The translations under genes and the position numbers were made by a program. A DNA stretch of 64,000 bases from Deinococcus sp. KSM4-11 (lineage in GTDB: Bacteria; Deinococcota; Deinococci; Deinococcales; Deinococcaceae): assembly GCF_004801415.1 (NCBI RefSeq), contig NZ_SSNX01000002.1, positions 1-64,000 of the forward strand, given 5' to 3'. Below, one piece after another: positions 1 through 7,295 of this stretch (positions are counted from its first letter, which is position 1; each line of letters starts with the position of its first letter). The notes under the pieces were generated by a model. That model saw only the letters and a program-made list of their open reading frames with translations, had not been told where the DNA came from and searched no databases.

Positions 1-265
1 GCAGCGAGAAGGCCGCCTCGCCAATGGCGCGTTTGGCCTCCACCTGCTCCTGCACACGCGACTGGAAGGCGACTTCAGGATTGGCAGCGTCGGCCAGGCG
101 GGCGCCGCCATGCGTGCGCGTGACCACGCCCTGTTCCTCGAGGCGCTGGAGGTCCCGCCGGATCGTGACGATCGAGGCGCCGGTCGCGTCAGCGAGATCC
201 TGCACGTTGGAAAAGCCGTTGCTGTACAGGTGATGCTGGATCTTGTTGATCCGGTCGGACTGCAT
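1..265 (-). CDS. DeoR-family transcriptional regulator, N-terminal part (cut by window edge)
   Basis: About 88 codons of a DeoR-type repressor run off the left edge. The visible part is the N-terminal winged helix-turn-helix (LADATGASIVTIRRDLQRLE, then THGGARL), which is the DeoR family signature. Such proteins usually carry a C-terminal sugar-phosphate sensing domain, not visible here. The start is the ATG at 265, preceded by GGAGGT about 5 bases upstream. Its ligand and target genes lie outside the window. The family call is secure; the sugar it senses cannot be told. Confidence 0.9.
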   Translation of the reverse strand, partial: MQSDRINKIQHHLYSNGFSNVQDLADATGASIVTIRRDLQRLEEQGVVTRTHGGARLADAANPEVAFQSRVQEQVEAKRAIGEAAFSL

Positions 266-347
266 AGATGACCTCCGTCAGGGGTGGCTGCCGTGTCGTG
301 CTGTGGGTGCTGGCATTCCCCAGCCCCGCGCTCTGATTGATGGTGGC

Positions 348-376
348 ACCATAGCACCCCATTCGACCAGATACAA
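348..376 (-). promoter_or_regulatory. Predicted sigma70-type promoter of the DeoR gene
   Basis: On the minus strand TTGTAT (371-376) is separated by 17 bases from TATGGT (348-353), about 80 bases before the DeoR start. This is a near-consensus vegetative promoter found by eye. Confidence 0.5.
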
Positions 377-854
377 CCATGCAAGTGATCGTTTCGGATC
401 GCATGCGCTCTGTCGCTGTGAGGAATGATCAGATGCCGCCCTGAACGGCGTGGAGCGTTTCGGCGGCGGGGAATGTGCATCGATGAAATGCCCCCTTGTC
501 AGGAGGACAAGCGGGTCAATGTGAATACCATTGCGCTATTTTGGCGATCCAGCGATCGCAAACGATCAGTGGTGTTTATGAGGGTGGTTTGCTTTCCCTG
601 CCGTCATCAGTAGCGCTGGGCACGGCCGTGATCGCCGCCTATTTCCCCTACATGCCACACGCGACGGTCTCCGGTTTGCTCCACCCGTACCACTGGCCGG
701 ACGGTGTCTCCAGGGCGATCCGGCGAAGGGACGGGCCAGTGCCAGATCAACCGCTTACAGGCGATCCTGGACGATCAGCAGGGCGGCCCCCGCATCGGTA
801 GGGAGAGATCTGGCAACGCCGCTCTCCGTTGTCTGCCAGTCCTTCGCAGGTGAT
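377..854. other. Intergenic stretch without a recognisable gene
   Basis: Together with the DeoR leader this is a gap of nearly 600 bases. Short open frames occur on both strands, but none combines a ribosome binding site, typical codon use and recognisable protein features. A small hairpin (CTTGTC...GACAAG, near 498-514) is present. The region could hold decayed sequence; I see no firm feature. Confidence 0.4.
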
Positions 855-1622
855 TCAGCCGTGTCTGGCAGCTCTGAGCATGTCGTTCATACGCTTGAAG
901 AACACGTCGTACTCGCCGCTGCGTTCCGCGAACCGCTGGGCATGCACCCGTTGGACGAGCACCTCGGTGACCGCCGGATCGTCCTTCAGGATCTGCATGA
1001 CCTCGGCAATGAATTCATCGAGTGGCATGGCATTCGGATCGTTTGCCTGCCGCTCTCCCTGCAGACTGGTACGCACGTAGGGCGGAGCCAGTTCGATCAC
1101 CTGCACGGGCGTGTCTGCCAGTTGGTAGCGCAGGGACTGGGTATACGAGTGGATCGCGGCCTTCGTGGCGCTGTAGGTGGGGTTCAGGGCCAGGGGCACA
1201 AAGGCGAGCCCCGACGTGACCGTCATGACCGTCGCCGAGGGCAGGGTCAGCAGGTGTGGCAGGAGGGCCGAGTTCAGCCGGATCGGGCCGAGCAGATTGG
1301 TGGCAATGTGCGCCTCCGCGGTGGCGACCTCGCCTGTCTTCAGGTCTTCCTCGCTCATCATTCCCGCGTTGTGGATGACCGCGTTGAGCGCCGGGGAGTC
1401 CTGAATGAGTTGCCTGGCCACCTGCTGGATTGCGTCCGGATCGGCCACGTCGAGTACGACGGCGTGCATGCCGGGATGGGAAGCGACCGTGGCGTCCAGC
1501 GTGTCCTGCCGGCGGCCCGTAATGATGACCGTGTTGCCCAGCGAGTGAAAGGCAGAGGCGAGTGCCTGCCCAATGCCCGAGTTGCCGCCTGTGACCAGAA
1601 TGGTATTGCCTGTCAGCTGCAT
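855..1622 (-). CDS. Short-chain dehydrogenase/reductase (DltE-like)
   Basis: A 255-residue classical SDR, a cytoplasmic NAD(P)-dependent oxidoreductase. Visible motifs: the cofactor-binding TGGNSGIG at residues 11-18, HNAG at 84-87 (usual NNAG), active-site Ser137, and Tyr150 and Lys154 in YSATK. An Arg pair at 37-38 after the second strand suggests, without proving, NADP preference. The start has AAGGAG 6 bases upstream. It appears monocistronic. An inverted repeat overlaps its promoter region (1668-1698), so it is probably under a dedicated repressor not encoded nearby. The substrate cannot be predicted. Confidence 0.9.
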   Translation of the reverse strand: MQLTGNTILVTGGNSGIGQALASAFHSLGNTVIITGRRQDTLDATVASHPGMHAVVLDVADPDAIQQVARQLIQDSPALNAVIHNAGMMSEEDLKTGEVATAEAHIATNLLGPIRLNSALLPHLLTLPSATVMTVTSGLAFVPLALNPTYSATKAAIHSYTQSLRYQLADTPVQVIELAPPYVRTSLQGERQANDPNAMPLDEFIAEVMQILKDDPAVTEVLVQRVHAQRFAERSGEYDVFFKRMNDMLRAARHG

Positions 1623-1667
1623 GGAAATCTCCTTGACCGCATCCTAGTCCGAACACGCACCACTTGG

Positions 1668-1698
1668 AAGTAAGCACCCGGAAGTTCTCTACTTACTT
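1668..1698. promoter_or_regulatory. Inverted repeat AAGTAAG...CTTACTT upstream of the SDR gene
   Basis: The 7-base arms AAGTAAG (1668-1674) and CTTACTT (1692-1698) are perfect complements with centres about 24 bases apart, 46-76 bases upstream of the SDR start. On the minus strand the inner arm lies next to a plausible -35 region, and TAGGAT near 1642-1647 could be the -10. This fits a repressor operator. Confidence 0.45.
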
Positions 1699-2110
1699 TG
1701 TGGAGAGTGTCGACTGAAACGTATTCTTTGTCCTGCCACATGGAACACGGAGGCTGGAATCCTAAAGCGTCAGATTCGTCCGCCGGAACATACCGCTTCG
1801 CCAGGCTACGACCACCTGAATCCTGGTTCAGATGGACGTGATAGCGGGTTCGCCGTCCAGTTGCCCCAGACTTCCTGGGGGCGGCTATTCCACGGCATGC
1901 AGATGGACTCCTCGCGCCTCATGCTGCTCGGAGAGTGACGGTCGTCCGGAATCTGGAAATCGCTGGTCGCCCAGCCGTCGTTGGCCGGTGCAAATCGAAA
2001 AGCAGGTGCCGTGGATGCTTCACACTTTCCCGGAACTCATCTTGAGGCGCCCCAAAAAAAGCCCGCCCTGGCGGCCGATGAGGCTGCGCAGGACGTGCTG
2101 CAGGGACGTT
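1699..2110. other. Intergenic stretch, no gene supported
   Basis: About 410 bases between the SDR operator region and the stop of the next minus-strand gene. A 6-bp hairpin CCCCAG/CTGGGG sits at 1864-1880. One plus-strand frame is open for about 57 codons and stops near 1938, but it has no start codon or ribosome binding site, so it is at most a remnant. Confidence 0.35.
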
Positions 2111-2959
2111 TCAGGGGACCGTGAGGTGTAGGGTCATCTCGCTGACCATGGAACCCGATGCGGTCGCCGTGCAGGCGTAGGTGCCGGGAACGGTGGGTGT
2201 GACCTCGAAGCGCGCGGTTTCGCCGGCCCAACAGAAGTCCAGGGCGGACATGGTGGCGGCGGCCACCCGGTACGGCGCGTTGTAATGGCGGCTGGCCACC
2301 ACGCCGAGTTGCCCCATCAGGACGGCGACGGGCATCGCGGGGAAGTTCTCGAAATGACCGGCGCAGGCCTCGCGGGGGACTTCGGGCAGCGTCAGGACGC
2401 CCGTGTCACCCTCGGTGCTGAACACGCCGGTGGGCGGCTCGGGCATGCGGTCGTAGTGCAGGACGCTGAATTCCGGGTCGTATTTCGAGCGGAACAGTCG
2501 GCGGAACGAGGCTTCACTCAGGATCGTGTAGGTGACACGCAGGTGTGCGAGGTCATGGCCGCCTGAGGTGATGGTGATCTCGGCGATCGCCTGGCGTTTG
2601 TTGCGTTCGAGCACGGTGGCGCTGAACGAGACGGTGGTGCCGTAGGGTGCGTCGTTTGCGAACCCGGTGTACGTGGCGTCCTGCGCGAGGTAGTACCGCC
2701 GGTCGTCGTCATCGAAGTCGAGGGCGACGGCGCACAGACCGCAGATGGCCGCGTGGCGGCTGATTTCACTGGCCTGCATGGGACCTTGCTCGGCGGTGGC
2801 GCGGGATTCGGCGGTCGCTTCGGCCATGAAGGTGTGGTCGAACAGCCGCAGATCCTGCAACGCGAAGTATGGAGCCCGGACGCAGATACGCTGCAGCAGT
2901 TGGTCGCGGTCGACCGGGCTGAACAGGGTTGGCAGGGAGGTGCGGCTGTGGTCGAGCAT
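2111..2959 (-). CDS. Uncharacterised protein, possibly hotdog fold
   Basis: A 282-residue soluble protein that I do not recognise with certainty. There is no signal peptide or membrane segment. Two similarly organised halves, with the pattern of a long helix wrapped by beta strands (for example MQASEISRHAAICG followed by YYLAQDATYTGF, and a later repeat around GQLGVVASRHY), are compatible with a double-hotdog acyl-thioester protein of the FabA/FabZ/MaoC type. This is inference from pattern only. AGAGGAG precedes the ATG by 7 bases. A promoter is visible upstream and the gene stands alone. Confidence 0.6.
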   Translation of the reverse strand: MLDHSRTSLPTLFSPVDRDQLLQRICVRAPYFALQDLRLFDHTFMAEATAESRATAEQGPMQASEISRHAAICGLCAVALDFDDDDRRYYLAQDATYTGFANDAPYGTTVSFSATVLERNKRQAIAEITITSGGHDLAHLRVTYTILSEASFRRLFRSKYDPEFSVLHYDRMPEPPTGVFSTEGDTGVLTLPEVPREACAGHFENFPAMPVAVLMGQLGVVASRHYNAPYRVAAATMSALDFCWAGETARFEVTPTVPGTYACTATASGSMVSEMTLHLTVP

Positions 2960-3000
2960 GGGGGGGCTCCTCTGAACCGATGAGTCGGGACTGAAGAGAG

Positions 3001-3028
3001 TCTATAGAAAAGCTTCATGAACATGCAA
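3001..3028 (-). promoter_or_regulatory. Predicted promoter of the gene at 2111-2959
   Basis: Minus strand TTGCAT (3023-3028), 16-base spacer, TATAGA (3001-3006), about 40 bases before the start codon. Confidence 0.45.
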
Positions 3029-3184
3029 CTGTCTTCACATACCCACATTTGTAAGTCTTCTGTCAGGGTGGCTGTGCCTGCTTCAGCTGTGTTTCAGACG
3101 CACATTCTGTGGAAAAAACAGCGAGCCCGAACCCCATCATCGGGTCGAGCCTAACCTTCATGAAAACTTAAGAGATCTGCCGAA

Positions 3185-5122
3185 TCAATGGAGCGGTTTG
3201 CCGGCCGGACGCGGTGCAAAGAGCGCGGGCATGACGTAGGCCTCCAGCGCCGCGTCCTCGGCGAGCGGAGGGGACAGGAAATAGCCCTGGCCCAGATCAC
3301 AGCCGAGGTCACGCAGCATTTCCAGCTGCTTGCGGGTCTCTACGCCCTCGGCGACCACCTGCAGTTCCAGGGTGTCGGCAATCCCGATCACTGCCTCGAT
3401 CAACGCGAGCGCGAACTGTGGGGCGCGGCGCGGCGCACTCAGGTCGCTGATGAACGACCGGTCGATCTTGATGCAGTTGATCGGCAGGTCCCGCAGGTAG
3501 GCGAGCGACGAGTACCCCGTGCCGAAATCGTCGATGGCGATCTTCACACCCAGCGTCTGCAGTTCCTTTAGCGACGACTTCACGACGTCCAGGCGGCGCA
3601 TCACGGCGCTCTCGGTCAGCTCGATCTCCAGCGACGAGGCGGGGAGATCGGCGCTCTGAAGGGCCTCACGGACGATATCCACGAAGTCCGGCTGGATGAA
3701 TTGCAGGGGAGACACGTTCACGCTGACCGTCACGGCGAGTCCCGTCACGTCGTTCCAGCGCCGCGCCTGCCGGCAGGCCGCCCGCAGGGCCCAGGCACCC
3801 AGCGCGATGATCTGTCCATTGTTCTCCGCGATGGGAATGAACTCGGACGCCGGAATCGCGCCCAGCTCCGGATGCGTCCAGCGCAGCAGCGTTTCGAGTT
3901 TGCGAACCACGCCGTCGTCCAGCGAGCAGATCGGCTGGTACATCACATGCAGTTCACCGGCCCCCTGGGCCTGACCGAGGGCCCGCTCCACCAGTTTGAG
4001 CCGCTCGATGGCCGAATCGGTGTCGGCCTCATAGCGCCGCACCCCCGCCTTGCCGTAACTCTTGACGGTGTACATCGCGCTGTCCGCATGCTGGATCAGG
4101 GTCTGAGCGTCCAGGGCATCGTCGGGGAAGATGCTGACGCCGACGCTGGCCGTGAGGTTCACGATGCTGTTCCCCACGATCATGGGCTGGCACAGTTCGG
4201 CCAGCACCCGCTCCGCGACCTGCATGGCCAGGGCGGGCGGACTGGGCAGCACCATCACGAATTCGTCGCCACTCAAGCGGCCAACCAGGGTGGCGCTTCC
4301 CTGGGTGCGTTCCAGACGACGGGCCGTTTCCTGAAGGGCGAGATCGCCGATGCCGTGCCCAAGGGTGTCGTTCACGAGCTTGAAACCGTCCAGGTCGATG
4401 AACAGCAGGGCAAATGGCGTAGTCGCGTCAATGGTTTCGGAGATCACCTGATCGATCCTGGAGCGGTTCGGCAGTCCCGTGAGCAGGTCGGTGCCGATCA
4501 GCTGCCGCATCGTGTCCACCTCGGACATCGACCGCACATATTTGTCCTTGAAGCCGATGAACGCGTTAGTCACAACGAACAGCGCGATGTTTGCCAGGTT
4601 CAGTTCCAGCAGCGCGTACACGATGCCCTGGGGAGCGCCGTGGATGGCCGCGCGCAGCAGGTAGGCCACGCTCACCAGGAAGAACAGGGTAAAGAAGATG
4701 ATCGACACCAGGCGTGCGCTCCGCAGCCTGGGGATGAAGAACGACAGCACCTGCAGCGCCGGAATCCAGAAGAACGTTTCGGTCATCTGGAGCTGCACGA
4801 CGTAGGTCTGTGGGATCAGGAAGAGGATGAAGACCAGTTTCCCGAGAAACAGGCCACTCATGGCAAACACCAGTGAGGTGACCGCCGCGTTCGTCTGGGC
4901 CGGCCGTTGCCACAGCAGCGCGGAAAGCCCGAGCAGCAGCACCAGCGCGAGCGGGTACGTCACCTGATCAAAGGGAGAACCCTGGCCACTGGGAACATCG
5001 AAGGCCATGCCGATCGCGAAGGCCAGGGCCGCCAGCGGAAGGGCGAACAGCAGCGGACGACGCCACTCGATGTCAGGTTGCGTTCGCGCCGTGAGGTCCG
5101 CTTCAGTCAGGAGGCGTGCCAT
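3185..5122 (-). CDS. Membrane-bound GGDEF-EAL protein (c-di-GMP turnover)
   Basis: A 645-residue integral membrane protein. Residues about 25-200 hold roughly seven hydrophobic segments, forming a sensor region. A GGDEF domain (about 205-370) and an EAL domain (about 385-630) follow in the cytoplasm. The cyclase signature reads SGDEF instead of GGDEF, so cyclase activity may be weakened or lost. The phosphodiesterase signature reads ETL instead of EAL but keeps the metal-binding Glu. DDFGTGYSSL, KIDRSF and VAEGVET are intact, so c-di-GMP hydrolysis is the likelier activity. The start lacks an obvious ribosome binding site. It appears monocistronic. Confidence 0.88.
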   Translation of the reverse strand: MARLLTEADLTARTQPDIEWRRPLLFALPLAALAFAIGMAFDVPSGQGSPFDQVTYPLALVLLLGLSALLWQRPAQTNAAVTSLVFAMSGLFLGKLVFILFLIPQTYVVQLQMTETFFWIPALQVLSFFIPRLRSARLVSIIFFTLFFLVSVAYLLRAAIHGAPQGIVYALLELNLANIALFVVTNAFIGFKDKYVRSMSEVDTMRQLIGTDLLTGLPNRSRIDQVISETIDATTPFALLFIDLDGFKLVNDTLGHGIGDLALQETARRLERTQGSATLVGRLSGDEFVMVLPSPPALAMQVAERVLAELCQPMIVGNSIVNLTASVGVSIFPDDALDAQTLIQHADSAMYTVKSYGKAGVRRYEADTDSAIERLKLVERALGQAQGAGELHVMYQPICSLDDGVVRKLETLLRWTHPELGAIPASEFIPIAENNGQIIALGAWALRAACRQARRWNDVTGLAVTVSVNVSPLQFIQPDFVDIVREALQSADLPASSLEIELTESAVMRRLDVVKSSLKELQTLGVKIAIDDFGTGYSSLAYLRDLPINCIKIDRSFISDLSAPRRAPQFALALIEAVIGIADTLELQVVAEGVETRKQLEMLRDLGCDLGQGYFLSPPLAEDAALEAYVMPALFAPRPAGKPLH

Positions 5123-5816
5123 GAATGAGACAGATGCTATGACGACCAGTCTCTCAGAAAACTTTCACGCACGAGGTGGGTGTCGGTCAGCGATGACATG
5201 GAGCCCCGATATGTCGTGCAGCGCGCCCAATCGGTCTTCGACAGATGCCCGAGGCCCCACGCCCGTGTGCTTCTAGGTCTCTGGGCCTGAGTGGCAGACC
5301 GCAAGGCGCCAAGTGATCATCGAGAGGGAGTGTAGACCTGGAATTCACTTAAGAATGAAAGACTAAACATCGAAATTACTTGCAACGAAAGACGCAACAA
5401 TCTAGACAATACTTTCATCCGTTGGCCAATCCCCGATGGGGGAGATGTGGTAGCTACCTGTTGTCGAGTCAATGGATTGACCTGGAGATCGCCCTTCGAC
5501 GAGTTTCCGGCGGACACGTCTGTTCCCAGCATAAATCTGCCTCTGGCCTCCTATCGCGTGCTAGGTGAGAGCGTTTGCTGTATGTTCATGATGAATGTGA
5601 ACTTTTTTTCATTTATCTCTCCGCCTGTAAGGACGGCGCCAGATCGTATTGCAAAGCCTTCAGCTGGCCCGCAAACTGACGTACAGGAGCGATCCATTTC
5701 GCAGAACGACCAGCAAAGCGGAATGCCAGGACAGACTGCGACCATTCCCCCCTCAATGCTCCTCATCACCCGTCGTCCTGCCGTTCTCTCACTCTGATCT
5801 CATAAGGGAGCCCTCA
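5123..5816. other. Long intergenic region with an AT-rich segment before the subtilase gene
   Basis: Nearly 700 bases separate two divergent genes. The part from about 5340 to 5640 is clearly richer in A+T than the surroundings. It includes the inverted repeat GTTCA (5584-5588)/TGAAC (5598-5602) followed by seven T residues (5603-5609), which could be a terminator or an operator. No convincing coding frame was seen. An in-frame extension of the protease upstream of 5817 lacks a proper start and would destroy the signal peptide. Confidence 0.4.
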
Positions 5817-7196
5817 ATGTCACGTCATACCCATACAACGCTCACCGTGTCGACTCTCGCCCTGACGGCGCTCCTGGCCAGCTGCGGACGTACCACGGCG
5901 CCGCAGATCAGCGCCAGCACCGACGCCGTCATGACGGTTCTCCAGCCGGGTACGGCCACCGATGCTCAACTCGAAGCGACGTACGGCGGCCACCTGATCA
6001 CCCGCACTCCTGGCTTCGCCGTGCTGACTCTCAGCAGTCAAAGCGCCCGACTGGCTCCGCTGAGCGCCAAGGTGAAGGTCGAGAAGAACCACAACGTCTT
6101 CCGTGTGGGCAAAGGCAAGGGACAGACGAATACCACGGTGTCCGGCAGCGGCTCGATCGGCGTGTGGGGCAACGGCTCAATCGGCGTATGGGGCAACGGC
6201 TCGATCGGCGTGTGGGGCAACGGCTCGATCGGCGTATGGGGCAACGGCTCAATTGGCGTGTGGGGCAACGGCTCAATTGGCGTGTGGGGCAACGGCTCGA
6301 TCGGCGTGTGGGGCAACGGCGAATACAAGCCGATCCCGCAGAACAGTGACACGTGGCAGCAGATCTCACTGAATGCCGTGCAGTCGACCGAACGTGCCGG
6401 TGGCGTGGGCATGACCGTGGCCGTCATCGATACCGGGGTCGACCTGAATCACCCGGCCATCCGTGGCGGGTTCACTGATCCCACCACGTGGCACGATTTC
6501 GTCGATGGAGACGCCACGCCGCAGGATGAAGGAACCCTGGGCAGCGGCCTGAGCGGGCACGGCACCGAGGTCGCTGGCATTGTGGCCCAGGTGGCCCCCG
6601 TGGCCAAGATCATGCCCCTGCGTGTGCTGGCCGCAGACGGGACGGGCGATGTCGCGTCCGTCGCGGCGGCCATCGTCTGGGCCACGGATCACGGTGCGAA
6701 CGTCATCAACCTGAGCCTCGGCTCGGCTGAACCCGTCACAGCCGTGACGCAGGCGATCGCGTATGCCAACAGCCATGGCGTGGCCATTGCCGCAGCCGCC
6801 GGGAACGCCGGCACTGAAGGGCTCGACTATCCCGCGGCAGAATTCGCCTCGCAGCCCTTGAACATCGCGGTCGGCAGTGTCGATCTCCACGACGCCAAGA
6901 GCGCGTTCTCGCAGTACGCCTCGAATCTGGAACTCCTCGCCCCCGGTGAGCGGGTCTTCGGCCCAGCGCCCCAGGAGCGGTTCGCCGCGTGGAGCGGGAC
7001 AAGCATGAGCGCCCCGGTGGTCGCGGGCGGACTGGCGCTCGGCATGAGCGTCGGCGCGAACGGCGCGCAGGCGGCCGCCGCGCTGACCAGCACCGCGACG
7101 TCGGTGGATACCGTGAGCGGGAACGCCTCCTACGCCGGCAAGCTCGGTGCGGGTCGCGTGAACCTGGACGCGGCCATCGCCTCCCTCGGCCACTGA
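5817..7196 (+). CDS. S8 (subtilisin-family) serine protease lipoprotein with seven 8-residue repeats
   Basis: A 459-residue secreted peptidase. The N-terminus is a lipoprotein signal with the lipid-modified Cys at residue 23 (LLASC). Residues about 30-105 look like an I9-type inhibitor propeptide. Residues 113-168 are seven perfect copies of SIGVWGNG. The catalytic domain follows, with Asp205 (VIDTG), His248 (SGHGTEVAG), oxyanion Asn330 (AAGNAG) and Ser396 (SGTSMSAP), so it should be active. The ATG at 5817 has AAGGGAG upstream. The repeat sits between propeptide and catalytic domain, where it may act as a linker, a cell-surface binding segment or an autoprocessing region. A strong hairpin follows the stop codon. 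Confidence 0.93.
   Translation: MSRHTHTTLTVSTLALTALLASCGRTTAPQISASTDAVMTVLQPGTATDAQLEATYGGHLITRTPGFAVLTLSSQSARLAPLSAKVKVEKNHNVFRVGKGKGQTNTTVSGSGSIGVWGNGSIGVWGNGSIGVWGNGSIGVWGNGSIGVWGNGSIGVWGNGSIGVWGNGEYKPIPQNSDTWQQISLNAVQSTERAGGVGMTVAVIDTGVDLNHPAIRGGFTDPTTWHDFVDGDATPQDEGTLGSGLSGHGTEVAGIVAQVAPVAKIMPLRVLAADGTGDVASVAAAIVWATDHGANVINLSLGSAEPVTAVTQAIAYANSHGVAIAAAAGNAGTEGLDYPAAEFASQPLNIAVGSVDLHDAKSAFSQYASNLELLAPGERVFGPAPQERFAAWSGTSMSAPVVAGGLALGMSVGANGAQAAAALTSTATSVDTVSGNASYAGKLGAGRVNLDAAIASLGH
6153..6320 (+). repeat. Tandem repeat, 7 copies of 24 bp inside the subtilase gene
   Basis: Seven contiguous 24-base units, each encoding SIGVWGNG. The units differ only at silent positions (tcg/tca, atc/att, gtg/gta), so the peptide is unchanged while the DNA has begun to drift. 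Confidence 0.97.
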
Positions 7197-7209
7197 GACC
7201 GAGCCCCTT

Positions 7210-7255
7210 CGCCCTCTGCACCGGCCTGCTTAAATGCCAGGCGGTGCAGAGGGCG
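7210..7255 (+). terminator. Hairpin terminator after the subtilase gene
   Basis: A perfect 14-bp stem (7210-7223 with 7242-7255) around an 18-base loop, 13 bases after the stop codon. The downstream T tract is weak, as is common in high-GC genomes. Confidence 0.7.
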
Positions 7256-7283
7256 TGTCAGTTTGCTGAAAGGCCCCCCCGCC

Positions 7284-7289
7284 TACCCT
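7284..7289 (+). promoter_or_regulatory. -10 box TACCCT of a probable leaderless promoter
   Basis: TACCCT ends 6 bases before the GTG at 7296. A -35-like TTTGCT lies 16 bases further upstream (7262-7267). The spacing is typical of leaderless transcripts in Deinococcus, and no ribosome binding site precedes the GTG. Confidence 0.4.
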
Positions 7290-7295
7290 GACGGG

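Noticed and set aside
1740..1940. Open frame of about 57 codons in the gap after the SDR gene
   Set aside because: No start codon or ribosome binding site and no recognisable family.
5649..5816. N-terminal extension of the subtilase
   Set aside because: It lacks a ribosome binding site and would bury the lipoprotein signal peptide.
6153..6320. Tandem repeat considered as a CRISPR-like array
   Set aside because: There are no spacers; units are contiguous, in frame and encode an identical peptide.
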